Positions 50,601 to 56,299 of a stretch of 64,000 nt of DNA are shown here, one piece after another. The notes beneath the pieces were generated by a model. It was not told the DNA's origin and ran no database searches. It saw nothing but the letters and a program-made list of their open reading frames with translations. The stretch comes from Diploptera punctata (lineage: Eukaryota; Arthropoda; Insecta; Blattodea; Blaberidae), in assembly GCA_030220185.1 (NCBI GenBank), contig JASPKZ010001233.1:1-64000 (forward strand), given 5' to 3'. The stretch's first letter is position 1; every line of letters begins with the position of its first letter. The translations under genes and the position numbers were made by a program.

Positions 50601-51790
50601 CAGCCTTCCTGCTAACTATTGGAGTGCAAGAGAGTGAATGATTTAACTCTCAAGTGCTCGACATTAGATACCAACCAACCAAATCTGTTCAAAAGATTGA
50701 TATAATTGAAGGATCTATACTTAGACAGGAAGAAATGGAAGCAATGGTTGAGAAGGCCAGAAATTTAAAATAATGTTTAAAATGCCTGTAGATGAAGAAG
50801 ACAAAAGACTGATGGAAAATTAATTTTTTTATACTCTCTAAGAATTGATAAAAAATTGGAAAAATAATGACTGACAAAATCTACCTATTGTACAAAGATT
50901 GTAACAAAATACAACATATTAAAATTACTTATTATTTTGTTTTGCTAAAATTTAATTACTATATGAAGAGCTGTAAGAAGAGTTCAGAAGAACAAGCTCC
51001 TTTGTGACTGAGTGATAAATTTACAAACAACGGCTTAAACTCAACAATTGTGTTTTTTTAAAAGAAGAATTAACATTTGAACCTGGAATCAAACCATGAA
51101 CCTCTGAAACTGTAGGTCAGCGAGCATTCTATTACATCATTCAAGATCCAATACAACCACTAAATTTTCTTTCCACTTGATTCCCAGTTCTAATGTTAAT
51201 TTTTCTTTTCAAAAAATAAAATCTGTCCAGGATTGAAATATGTTAAACTAAATATAACATCAAAAAATCAATAATTGTCTGTTTGCACTTACCTGGTTGT
51301 AGTATCTGGATCTTTATCCATAGGTGTTGCATCAACAGTGTTCGTAGCACCATCCGTAACATGGACCCTTGTCTTTGTGATGGGTAATGGTAGATTACCA
51401 GACCATGGTGATGTGATTCCATTGCCATAGCTGCCATAATCTGATGACAGAGGAGAAGATGGAACTTTTTCAGGTGTAGTTCCTGGTCTAGGAAAGTCCC
51501 CCATTTCTTGTATCACATCTCCGATGGAATCAATCACATCTGATACTCTTCTAACTCGTGGTTTGAAATTTTTTGGAATTTCCATAGGAGAAGACTCTGC
51601 TGGTGTGAATGGATCGTCGTCTACCGTCATCAGAATGGATACTGTCAGTGAGAGAATAATCACTGCCTTTTCGATCTGTCACATAAGCAACGTTATCAGC
51701 CTTATCAATGTTTGAAAGCTGCCCCAGCTGTTTGTCATCCAATGATATCAGATTAGATGCCTGTTTACTTTTTTCCATATTCATTTCTCT
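26444..51790 (-). CDS. Caspase A gene (executioner-type), five exons, two frameshifts
   Basis: A cysteine-aspartate protease of the caspase family (apoptotic effector type), read from five minus-strand exons: 51293-51790, 41299-41534, 39281-39458, 37331-37469 and 26444-26682. All junctions are gt-ag and the phases fit: 2, 1, 0, 1. Visible in order are a Ser/Asp-rich prodomain, the YNMNHKRRG start of p20, the loop Arg (FRDGSHHD), catalytic His (LTHG), catalytic Cys in Q-ACRG split across an intron, a linker with TETD-S as likely processing site, and p10 with FYSWRN and an S1/S2 groove. Family knowledge places it in the cytosol, cleaving after Asp. Two one-base indels (near 51625 and 39400) break the frame, so it is either a fresh pseudogene or carries assembly errors. 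Introns total over 23 kb and are full of transposons. A 5' UTR exon is expected upstream of 51790 but I could not find it. It resembles the Dcp-1/drICE/caspase-3/7 group; no symbol is assigned. Confidence 0.85.
26742..27390 (-). mobile_element. Non-LTR fragment, family A
   Basis: Minus-strand 3' end beginning caatggcactatcaaaccca, with LKVGKPEGKCPVSR-type, GPKRDEQTGKWRK and LREEEQL blocks, then the decayed RT end. Sits 60 bp from the p10 exon acceptor of caspase A. Confidence 0.78.
27720..28805 (+). mobile_element. Non-LTR retrotransposon, family D, RT C-terminal half
   Basis: 250-codon ORF: THLAFVDFKKAFNKINRNKL (motif A), RGIRQGCGLLPLLFIIYMDR, active site SLLFADDLVLIAPTETD, YNMEINTKKTKVMAFCGKYP, FNYLGYNL, ARPVLRYGSETWTI, then a TGA stop at the next codon. 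The rest continues in frame after stops (DHKRNDEIMEELDVEP, RSLGRPKKHWKED) to a gatgatgatgatga tail. 5'-truncated, two nonsense changes. Copies at 1660 and 20968. Confidence 0.86.
28945..30605. mobile_element. Long inverted-repeat (foldback) element
   Basis: Left arm 28945-29165 and right arm 30415-30605 are inverted copies (tttgttgttttgaaaatttg against caaattttcaaaacaacaaa; ttcttgaaactcaat against attgagtttcaagaa). The left arm, minus strand, also has a decayed hammerhead-like stretch (ctgaaaa ... gacgaaat at about 28998-29037). The 1.2 kb interior has no recognisable protein. Confidence 0.65.
30940..31136 (-). mobile_element. Non-LTR family A, 3' piece, split by array
   Basis: Same family A end as at 26742; it continues at 32074, so the tandem array between was inserted into it. 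Confidence 0.75.
31137..32073 (-). mobile_element. Three-unit tandem array of tRNA-like element (unit 321-325 bp)
   Basis: Three near-identical direct units start at about 31141, 31462 and 31787. Each carries a 73-nt tRNA-like core on the minus strand (31240-31312, 31565-31637, 31890-31962): acceptor stem gcctgga with 7 pairs, D arm tagctcagtggacagagca, a perfect 5-bp anticodon stem ttagc/gctaa with loop acggaaa, B box ggttcgattcc. The loop has C instead of U33, and anticodon GGA would be Ser although there is no long variable arm, so these are not ordinary tRNA genes. Open frames through the cores on the minus strand are artefacts of the repeat. Confidence 0.82.
32074..32500 (-). mobile_element. 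Non-LTR family A, 5' piece of split copy
   Basis: Resumes at ccgttcatgccacatg, the point after the array, and runs through the GPKRDEQ, LREN and EFKYLGT regions to a decayed RT end. Confidence 0.72.
32814..32900. repeat. CATA microsatellite, interrupted
   Basis: Two blocks of tacatacatacata flank a Penelope-type terminal fragment (ttttataggaattgatcact then atgaggtttaattt), as if that fragment landed inside the microsatellite. Confidence 0.7.
33163..33500 (+). mobile_element. SINE family S1, full length, 16-bp TSD
   Basis: 338 bp from agtcccatgccatagctgag to ctaagcatgtcgtgcttgg, with aattattgaaataatt at 33147-33162 and 33501-33516. The tRNA-like head has the A box tagctgagtggttaaggca and a decayed B box. 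Confidence 0.92.
33517..34170. other. Intronic sequence without recognised feature
   Basis: AT-rich, no ORF or repeat copy that I can match. Confidence 0.5.
34184..34383 (-). mobile_element. Penelope-type tail insertion, 3 x 33-bp repeats, 12-bp TSD
   Basis: Bounded by atggctaaggtt at 34172-34183 and 34384-34395. It starts with the inverted end of the Penelope-like element (tatgtagataggaaataaca ... tatgaggtttttt), has three direct 33-bp units (each with cactcacctcatacttcat; starts near 34231) and then one inverted copy up to aaataataaaaaataaac. Confidence 0.82.
34895..35860 (+). repeat. Dispersed repeat with 287-bp tandem duplication
   Basis: Relative of 10005-10935. The block from tactagctaatatccggtg at 34901 is repeated at 35188 with almost no mismatch, giving a 287-bp direct duplication; the remainder carries the older internal periods (caaacacacacaaagatt) and ends near acacacgtacacacacac. 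Confidence 0.72.
35925..36630 (-). mobile_element. SINE family S1, split by a non-LTR insertion
   Basis: Minus strand. The body lies at 35925-36068 and the tRNA head at 36554-36630 (gcatcatagccgagtgg; gtttgggtctcc in place of the B box). The two halves join at acggagac, duplicated by the insertion between. Confidence 0.78.
36069..36553 (+). mobile_element. Non-LTR family A insertion, 8-bp TSD
   Basis: 5'-truncated copy: TIILPVILYGCETWTLTLKE, LRKMFGPKRDEQTGEWKRLH, RLRWAGHVARMGNERLAWKL, ending in an (agtg/agta)n tail. Flanked by acggagac at 36061-36068 and 36554-36561, with the SINE continuing on both sides. Confidence 0.88.
36650..37000 (+). mobile_element. Non-LTR family A, decayed copy
   Basis: Nucleotide match to the family A end (gagaagactacataactat ... 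gtggagagcttatgtcc) with many deletions. No open frame. Confidence 0.7.
37008..37292 (-). mobile_element. SINE family S2
   Basis: Minus strand: tRNA head with gtagcataattggttaaggc, then the S2 body (cctgaggttgatttaatatt region; aggcggccgtcatgcagg) to agtgggatcgcttta. It lies only 38 bp from the caspase A Cys exon donor. Confidence 0.78.
37331..37469 (-). CDS. Caspase A exon: catalytic Cys (ACRG) and linker
   Basis: 139 bp, starting directly with ACRGDKLDPG after a ttttcag acceptor, so the active-site pentapeptide QACRG is split with Gln in the preceding exon. The next residues include TETDSS, a DXXD-like processing site separating large and small subunits, then SYRIPTHADFLISFSSVDG, the start of the p10 domain. 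The donor is gtaagt and leaves in phase 1. Reading frame is intact. Confidence 0.9.
37610..37665 (+). repeat. Short direct repeat
   Basis: tttttttcccctggtattgg with following bases occurs twice in tandem, about 27 bp apart. Confidence 0.7.
37965..38290. repeat. Foldback element with hammerhead-like motif
   Basis: Left arm 37967-38095 and right arm 38118-38262 are inverted copies (gatatttgagtttgtatttt against aaaatacaaactcaaatatc). The right arm keeps an apparently intact hammerhead core; the left arm copy has gaaa changed to aaaa. Followed by aaattaaacctcataatgtt. Confidence 0.75.
38165..38198 (+). ncRNA. Hammerhead ribozyme-like motif (good core)
   Basis: ctgacga (38165-38171), one extra base, stem II ggagc/gcttt with loop aaca, gaaa (38187-38190), palindromic stem III acatatgt, C at the cleavage position (GUC, 38198). 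Stem I is short near the core (tg/cg) and can extend through ttgt and acaa. The core bases match the hammerhead consensus CUGANGA...GAAA...UH. Cleavage has not been shown. Confidence 0.55.
38940..39060 (-). mobile_element. Non-LTR family A, short 3' fragment
   Basis: Minus strand starts at the (agtt)n tail and agtaccattgagtta, then the aacctacgggttcgatag end; a deletion joins it to the gccacatg segment. Confidence 0.65.
39281..39458 (-). CDS. Caspase A exon: catalytic His, with one-base deletion
   Basis: The exon begins after ttttcag with AQEDHSDADCLIVTVLTHG, the classic effector-caspase block with the catalytic His. Just after LTHGMG the frame is lost; in the next frame the expected NSYLLAKDVPYNIELLW, then SLAGKPKIFIIQ follow up to the gtaaaa donor. 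The exon is 178 bp; 179 would give the phase 0 needed to join ACRG. The missing base lies near 39400, in or beside a run of three G. Everything else is conserved, including the Gln of the S1 pocket, so the break is recent or artefactual. Confidence 0.85.
39579..39888 (+). mobile_element. tRNA-derived SINE, family S3, 11-bp TSD
   Basis: 310 bp: gtccaccaatgtggtctcaa head, A box, B box gggtttgattcc, then ttttttcctcacctataaaa and ggtgtggagagcaacgggaa, ending in actatggatgg. atcatgttagc flanks it at 39568-39578 and 39889-39899. Other copies at 52500 and 59135. Confidence 0.9.
39905..40290 (+). mobile_element. Two-unit tRNA-like repeat array
   Basis: Two direct cores, 39945-40010 and 40188-40258, share gtcagtggcagagc, ggtataaaaccagaga and gggttcaaatctcagtttag. 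Loop gtataaa gives anticodon ATA. The ends have ttctcttcaaatataa, as in the other arrays. Confidence 0.7.
40700..41200 (+). mobile_element. Two-unit tRNA-like repeat array (unit 208 bp)
   Basis: Near-identical direct units with cores at 40808-40879 and 41016-41087. The core folds well: acceptor gcctagg with 6 of 7 pairs, D arm tagctcagatggaagagca, perfect anticodon stem ttgac/gtcaa, loop atagaga (U33 present, anticodon AGA), perfect T stem ctggg/cccag. A class-I shape with a Ser-type anticodon is not a normal tRNA. It ends about 100 bp from the caspase A exon at 41299. Confidence 0.8.
41299..41534 (-). CDS. Caspase A exon: N-terminal half of p20
   Basis: 236 bp between a tttgcag acceptor and a gtaagt donor, entering in phase 2 and leaving in phase 1. 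It encodes DRDAIEYNMNHKRRGKAVIF, the first beta strand of the caspase fold, then NHEEFD and FRDGSHHDVASL, where the Arg is the S1-pocket residue equivalent to Arg64 of caspase-3, then the GNLGFEV strand. The last base joins the next exon to make Leu. A two-unit tRNA-like repeat array lies about 100-500 bp downstream in the intron on its 3' side. Confidence 0.88.
41637..42054 (+). mobile_element. Non-LTR family C, left half of split copy
   Basis: Matches 22760-23190 of the family C copy (cattccaaggtgta, acatatctaagatgcag, ttagatctgctgaaatgaga) with deletions, stopping at aactcaagatggata. Confidence 0.82.
42532..42569 (-). ncRNA. Hammerhead-like motif, inverted Penelope copy (U3-A8 variant)
   Basis: Minus strand: stem I agca/tgct, ttgagaa core, weak stem II around tcaca/tgtgt, gaaa, stem III accc/gggt with a one-base loop, C at the cleavage site. 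Same as 47128-47167 apart from stem II changes. Confidence 0.45.
42745..43565 (-). pseudogene. Inverted partial Penelope-like copy (RT end and GIY-YIG)
   Basis: Minus-strand ORF 43565-43077 has TIKFTMEIENNHEIPFLDLK and GIYRKETHIDSYIKATGFNH, nearly identical to the main copy, and reads through the position where the main copy has a stop (STLQTDKNIGKKF). The GIY-YIG part follows at about 43070-42745. The copy starts abruptly at the TIKF codon. Confidence 0.85.
43790..44093 (+). mobile_element. SINE family S2, full length, 17-bp TSD
   Basis: ttacatagctgatgttg at 43773-43789 and 44094-44110. Head ggcacgccgtagcatagtgg, A and B boxes (gggttcaagtcc), body to cctatagtgggatcacttac. It sits in the Penelope-like N-terminal coding region. 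Confidence 0.93.
44257..45412. mobile_element. Four-unit tRNA-like array (3 direct + 1 inverted), 12-bp TSD
   Basis: aataaaaatgtt at 44245-44256 and 45413-45424 flank 1156 bp. Units of 304-305 bp carry cores on the minus strand at 44280-44352, 44584-44656 and 44889-44961 and on the plus strand at 45271-45343. The core has a perfect 7-bp acceptor stem gctcagg/tctgagc (last pair G-U), D arm, T arm ccggg/cccgg and B box ggttcaagtcc; the anticodon loop is enlarged to nine bases (actagaaaa) on a cttgg/ccaag stem. The third and fourth units form a palindrome of nearly 500 bp. Confidence 0.88.
46590..47223 (+). pseudogene. Penelope-like GIY-YIG endonuclease domain
   Basis: Continues the RT protein beyond a tag stop (46572-46574), which reads cag in the inverted copy. 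Shows CKKSGIYQINCKDCEKIYIG with GIY, a CX2C insert and YIG, then KTKRNLNTRLKEHLRNVKNG, AIAAHAWSEKH and LTIWEKIYICKNENTTMNFE. The CX2C between GIY and YIG is typical of Penelope-like elements. The domain itself is open. Confidence 0.9.
47128..47167 (+). ncRNA. Hammerhead-like motif, Penelope 3' end (U3-A8 variant)
   Basis: Stem I agca (47124-47127) / tgct (47168-47171); core ttgagaa, where consensus C3 and G8 are replaced by U and A and can still pair; stem II tcaca...tgtga; gaaac; stem III accc-t-gggt; GUC cleavage site. It lies about 50 bp before the terminal repeat sequence. Penelope-like elements are known to carry hammerheads in their terminal repeats. Confidence 0.5.
47424..47972 (+). 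pseudogene. Remnant ORFs of the long-TIR transposon
   Basis: 47424-47684 encodes PKLVYQAIQSTGYLPKPLLD, HTEPLLLAMTQDDKKHVREL and GLRRILKASR; 47769-47972 encodes KSHIDSNSIPEWNITFKQFP, VHMQAVECCVKLVTEASGKV and ends at a stop. They lie on one strand inside the TIRs and look like the C-terminal part of the element's own transposase, separated by frameshifts. The family is not recognised with certainty and no catalytic triad can be pointed to. Confidence 0.5.
48395..48880. repeat. Long foldback with Penelope-type end
   Basis: Arms 48395-48600 and 48645-48850 are inverted copies with few mismatches (gatggcagcactgaagatag and complement), spaced by about 45 bp. After the right arm comes ttatacctcataatgtttac. 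It lies inside the long-TIR transposon. Confidence 0.78.
49248..49402 (+). mobile_element. Non-LTR family C, right half of split copy
   Basis: Resumes with ggatacaacatgttcatgaa, continuous in family C with the piece ending at 42054; ggata is present on both sides. Ends after aacaaatggtctaa. Confidence 0.82.
49440..49880 (-). mobile_element. Non-LTR RT C-terminal fragment
   Basis: Minus strand: LHFLYHIRNEEIRSELDIYT, RIQQHHVGWEQHVQRMEETR, FPKLAYHYKPKGLRDVGRPR. C-terminal wygH-RM/GRP block; no catalytic motifs. Upstream pieces (to about 50190) look like the same element, decayed. Confidence 0.65.
50225..50640 (+). mobile_element. R1/I-like non-LTR C-terminal fragment
   Basis: LQRKSAVAIFILLTGHDSLN, then after a stop FGIPNSPNCSFYNSNEDM, LLHCPAFVEE and YWSARE. 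Same type of ending as at 18390. Confidence 0.6.
50640..51045. other. Intronic sequence without recognised feature
   Basis: AT-rich. No repeat copy or coding signal matched. Confidence 0.4.
51046..51268 (-). mobile_element. tRNA-like element, single unit
   Basis: Core 51079-51150 (minus) with degenerate A box, ctga/tcag anticodon stem and B box ggtttgattcc. Framed by inverted aaagaagaattaacatt / aatgttaatttttctttt, and ending aaatataacatcaaa as in the copy at 8319-8518. Imperfect tcaacaattgt and tcaataattgt flank it. It ends about 25 bp from the caspase A prodomain exon donor. Confidence 0.65.
51293..51790 (-). CDS. Caspase A exon: start codon and prodomain
   Basis: The exon opens after a ttgtttcag acceptor. 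Its first ATG is at 51784-51782, followed two codons on by a second ATG with G at +4, so translation probably starts here and a 5' UTR exon lies upstream. The reading frame gives MNMEKSKQASNLISLDD, then runs into a SLTDSIHSDD segment. Near 51625 the frame must slip by one extra base to continue as DDDPFTPAESSP, the Ser/Pro-rich stretch and DKDPDTTT before the gtaagt donor. The coding part is 492 bp; one base fewer is needed to reach the phase 2 that the next exon requires, which independently shows a one-base insertion. The segment is low in hydrophobics and has no CARD or DED pattern, consistent with the N-terminal peptide of an effector caspase. Confidence 0.78.
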
Positions 51791-51839
51791 CTGAAACAAA
51801 GAAATTTTCTCATTAGTTTTTTTTTAGAATCTGCTACAC

Positions 51840-52495
51840 GCAGTGCTATAAATAAATTTTAAAATTCATCTATGATTTTGCAGTCTCTGCTACATATTTT
51901 CCTGTATTTTAACTCATACTGTAAATATATGATATTATGCATCAACCGCCAGCTAAGCACCCTTTAAAAAAATTGAGATTTTGATGTCATCTGTTGCACT
52001 GGCTCATGAAGTGCCAATCTTTAAATATAGCCTTATCATTAAAGAAAAATGTAAATGACATCAGTCCTATCAGAGATTCTATGTTTTGCAACAAATGGCT
52101 ATGAAACCAGATCTTTGTAAACGTTAATCTAAATTTTTCATATTGCAGCTAAACACCAAATGTTCCTACTCTTAGATTGTTGATGCATAACTATCAAAGA
52201 AAGAAAATAACTTGAAATATCCAGTATTGTTAGTTTGGTGCTACAATAAATAGTGAAGATTGACTTGAACTTTAAACTTATTTTTCTCAAAACTTAAATA
52301 ATGGTGCTTAGCCAGTTGATGCATAATGCCATCCAAATTAAAGATACCATTGAAGGTATAGGCTATAATTGCAAATACTGCTCCTATTGAAAGAACATAG
52401 TTACTGGTATATATTTTACAATTATTACCTTTATATGTTAAGGAATATATTAATTTGCATGGACATAGATATGATCAACATTCTTGTATCACTAG
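51840..52495. other. Upstream of caspase A start exon
   Basis: No repeat or coding match. It is intron or promoter-proximal sequence; no promoter motif can be supported. Confidence 0.4.
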
Positions 52496-52499
52496 CTCC

Positions 52500-52840
52500 A
52501 TCCATCCATCCATAGTAATTCTACTCGAGGGCAGGTCTTTCACTGCATTCATAGCATTTTCATGCTATGCTTTGCAGCTTTACTATGGATTTATAGGTAT
52601 GGTAGCTTCTTGTTGCTTTCCACACCATTGAAGGATGATGATAATGATAATGATAAGGGTGATGGTGATGGCCGGATGATTTTCGGAGATCGTTGGGCCC
52701 TAAGTTTCCTGACATTTGTCTTACAGGTGAGGAAAAACCCCAAAAAAACCTCACCCAGGAGCCTGTCCTGATCAGGAATCGAACACGGACCCACTGCGTG
52801 ATAAGGCAGCACGCTACCTTGAGACCACAGCGGTGGACTA
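52500..52840 (-). mobile_element. SINE family S3
   Basis: Minus strand: gtccaccgctgtggtctcaa head, B box region gtgttcgattcc, cctcacctgtaagacaaatg, ending aattactatggatggatgga. Contains a short gat/gataat microsatellite expansion (52630-52660). Confidence 0.85.
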
Positions 52841-52964
52841 TATTAATATAATCCACTTAAATTTAAATATATCCTCATTATATAGCCTTGTATATATATA
52901 TATTATATAATCTTTTGTGCTAATTTTGAATATGATTTAAAGAAAGTTACTGCTTTTTCTACCT

Positions 52965-53092
52965 TAAGACAGTTGGGGCTCAGGGCTGATAACCTAGTGA
53001 TATATCTAGAAAAACTGGAACTTTTAACCTCCTACTACTCCGATGGCCTTCTAAGGCCTGTAAAGGGATCATTTTACCTTTACAACACCCTT
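52965..53092 (+). mobile_element. SINE family S2, 3' part
   Basis: gggctcagggctgataac through taacctcctactactccgat and ggcctgtaaagggatcattt. Head missing. Confidence 0.72.
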
Positions 53093-53549
53093 CTTACCAT
53101 GTTTTCAAACAGTTTCTAGTCTCTTTCCCCTATTCCTCAATCTTGGTCTGATCTTAAACTTATTGTTTAGGCTTAATACAAAATTAATATAAAAATTAAA
53201 TTTTAATGTGTTTGATATTACATATTTTAAGAAATCTTATTTACTATTATATATTTACCAAATATTTTTACATAAATATGTACATATTTTATATGTTAAT
53301 AGGCCTATTACATAAAAATCCTAGTCTTAGTCATAATTCAGAATTCACATCAGTACTAATAGTTGGTTTAATTTTGTGTTATATAATTTAGTTTGTAAGA
53401 GAAGTATTAACAAATTTAAACTATTTTTTCCAAAGCAAAGAAACATCTGTTACCCTGCTTTTAAATTTGCTGCAATCATTCTCACATATAACTAATAAAC
53501 CCAAGTATTTGAATTGACTGTTTTCTTTATATTATTTATTATTTTAGTA

Positions 53550-54470
53550 TTATAATGACGGCTGACATTGGGAAAGCAACAAACGGGACCACGCTGGTAA
53601 CGTATGCAGACGACATGGCCATTGGAGCACGAAACAAAGAAGAATTGCAAAAAGGCATAGATGGGATACAACAATGGGCTATGGAAAATGAGTTCAAGAT
53701 AAACAGCAACAAGACCGTACAAATGGTTTTCAAGAAAGGAGGAAGAACAGCAGCAAGTGATAATCTAAAACTAGGAGAAGAACCGATAAGAATGGTCAAC
53801 AAATTCAGATATTTAGACATAACACTGCAGCCAACAACAAAGTCTTTCAGCGCACATGTGCAGGAGAGAGCAGCAGCAGCTATAAGAGCTATGTGCAGTA
53901 TCAAAGACATCACATCGTTAAAATTAGTCACAGCCATGAAATTATTCGCATCAGTGATCACCCGATCGTCACCTACGGGATAGAACTGATATGGGAGAAA
54001 CTATCGACCAGCGATTTGGAGAGGTTAGAAAAAGTAAAACCAAGATTCATAAAAAAGGCACTAGGTGCAAGCAAATACAACCAAATAGAATGGCCTATAT
54101 GCTAGCCAGAGAAACCTTCTTCCTAGAGGACCTGAGGCAAAGGATACTACTGCCAGCAACGGAGCCATATAAGAAAGTCATCGAAAAAAAGAAACAGAGA
54201 GAAAAAGATATCGACGAAGATTTCTACGCCTCAGATGCCATGGTAAACAGAGATTGGACTGGAAGTAACCAACCACAAAGGCACAGAATCATAGGTTTAG
54301 CAACACACGGATATCATCACAAAATGTGCAAAAATACAAAATTCCACCAACCGAGTGATTCGTGTGAATGCAAGATATGCGACCAAAAGTGTGAGCGATA
54401 CCATTACAAACAATGCAGAATATGGACAGGATCACTGAACGAACTCATAAAAGACAAATCATAAACTTAT
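53550..54470 (+). mobile_element. Non-LTR retrotransposon fragment, family E
   Basis: Begins inside an RT: TYADDMAIGARNKEELQKGI (active site YADD), FKINSNKTVQMVFKKGG, VNKFRYLDITLQPTTKSFSA, then frameshifts into TYGIELIWEKLSTSDLERLE, RMAYMLARETFFLEDLRQRI and a Cys-rich end CECKICDQKCERYHYKQC. The C-terminal stop at 54464 appears natural. R1/LOA-like or jockey-like; distinct from families A-D. Confidence 0.8.
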
Positions 54471-54849
54471 AACTTAATGCTCTTTCGAGTGCCTCTTACC
54501 AACTTATTATTTTAGTATTTCCATTTCTATAGTGTGGTATTTTAATTTTATATATTTCACTGTATGTTCATACATATCCAAATTAACTTGTATGAAAATT
54601 CAATATGAATAAATAACACAGGAAATTGCACAATCCACTAATAAAAAATACTTAACAACAAAGAAGCACAGACAAAGAATGTGCACTATATTGCTTGGAA
54701 TCTTGCATTATCAAACCACAAAATGACCTTATTTTTATCTGACGTAGGATGCACATATTAGCATTACTTCCGGAAGCTGATATCAATAAATGCCAGCTTT
54801 AAAAATGAGCATATTTTATTAGAGGTTGCCAATTCCTACATCAACAGTG

Positions 54850-54975
54850 AATATATTTTTTAATTAAATAAAAATAAAACGTAGTTTTATTTGATTTTCA
54901 TATTTATTATATAATTCAGTGACAGCTGTTTCGGTACACTATACCTTCTTCAGACATGTTATATATATGAATATA
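54850..54975 (-). repeat. Hammerhead-bearing retroelement end
   Basis: Minus strand: the motif at 54921-54953 followed by tatataataaatatgaaaat, then aaaactacgttttattttta and ttaattaaaaa. The same AT-rich tail occurs in the foldback inside the mariner (3557-3682). Confidence 0.6.
54921..54953 (-). ncRNA. Hammerhead ribozyme-like motif (good core)
   Basis: Minus strand: ctgaaga, one extra A, stem II ggta/tacc with loop tagtg, gaaa, palindromic stem III acagctgt, C at the cleavage site (GUC). Stem I has two pairs next to the core, then a bulge and an AT-rich helix. All invariant core bases are present. Confidence 0.55.
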
Positions 54976-55144
54976 TTTTTATATTTATTTTCTATAATAT
55001 CATTTAAATTAAGTAAATTTACTGATTTGTTACAAAAATTACTGCTGAATTGAGCCAAGTTCAGCCCCATCAGCTTAGTTGCTGCTATACCCTCTCAATT
55101 CAAGTTTCTTGGGTTCATTGTATTTTTCATGTGTAAGAATTTGG

Positions 55145-55318
55145 ATAGCTACAATAAATAGTGATTCCAGGTTCGTGAAATCTAGCTATAATGGCAGGGG
55201 GAGCCAACATGCTGAACACATGTCATCCCTATACCGTCTGGATGGTCGTCCATCTCTGTAAATGCCACATGGATGCAAGGCCAGTAGCCAGATGGTAGGC
55301 AAGGACGTTCAGGACTGT
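55145..55318 (+). mobile_element. SINE family S1, decayed 3' part
   Basis: gattccaggttcgtgaaatc, agctataatggcaggggg, catgctgaacacatgtcatc; clear S1 body with many substitutions. Confidence 0.7.
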
Positions 55319-55584
55319 ACCCCAAGGAATTTTTTTAAGAAGTGAAATGAAGTCATGAGTTCATTTTAAATTTATCGAAAAAAGAACTTAAAGCAAAAAT
55401 AGGAAGCTGTTGAGAAAAATTTAGTCATTTCACGTCCACTTTTGAATCATGATGCTATATCACTTTATATAACTGATTTACCAATGCTATTGCACGATTA
55501 ACAAATCCGGAGGACAATAAATATATTAAAAATCTAGTTATTCATATATTTTGAAAGTTTCATTAACCAAATAAATAAAAAAAA

Positions 55585-55790
55585 GTTTTCCGAATGAGTT
55601 TGAGTGAACGAGTTTCCGGAGTCTCGAGTTCAAACTCCGGTACCAACCAACCTGATTGAGATTTTTCTTGGTTTTTGTCAATCATCAGCTGTGTTCGAAA
55701 TTGAGTTTGAAACTCATATTCTGGAGTCCAAGTGGTGCCGACCAACCTGATTCAGATTTATTCCCTGGTTCTTCTTTGTTGTCTAGACAA
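55585..55790 (+). repeat. Possible further tRNA-derived SINE
   Basis: tcgagttcaaactccgg resembles a B box, followed by accaaccaacctgattgaga, which partly recurs at 55740. No second copy in the window, so tentative. Confidence 0.3.
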
Positions 55791-55849
55791 ATTCTGGATT
55801 CAAATTTAATTACTCGAATTCTTCTTCTTCTCTTTGTTTTAGGTCAATG

Positions 55850-56140
55850 ACCTGTTCCATTCGAATCAAAAGTTCATCCATCTTTTTATTTAATTTATTT
55901 GTTTATTGGCCTTCCACGTGTCCTTTTCTGGTAACTTATCTCTTACTATGTATACAATTCTATCTGGTGTCATGCGGGACATATGTTGATTCCATTAAAA
56001 TATTTTTTTCCACCCATTTCCCTGTTGCCTGAATATTCAGCTGCCTTCTTATTTCTTTATTTCGAATTTGATTTTTCCCTGATTTATGTACAATCTTCCT
56101 TAGAATATTAATTTCATTTGTTTCTAAACGCTAATTCATT
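55850..56140 (-). mobile_element. Non-LTR RT C-terminal fragment
   Basis: Minus strand: RLETNEINILRKIVHKSGKN, QIRNKEIRRQLNIQATGKWV, then a stop and a KGHVEGQ-like end. Decayed. Confidence 0.55.
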
Positions 56141-56299
56141 TCATCATACTTACCATTTCATAATATTGCAAAATTAGATTAAATATTAACTTTGGTGTTA
56201 AAAGTCTATAAAATAAGATTTATGTAAATAAAAAAAGCAGATCTAATACTAAGTATTAGCAAAATGCTATCACAATAAAAAAAATGTTTGTTATATAAG

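Noticed and set aside
26444..51790. Caspase A as a processed retrocopy
   Set aside because: It has introns with proper splice sites at conserved positions.
52560..52856. 98-codon minus-strand ORF
   Set aside because: It lies inside SINE S3 and its flank; no coding signal beyond the repeat.
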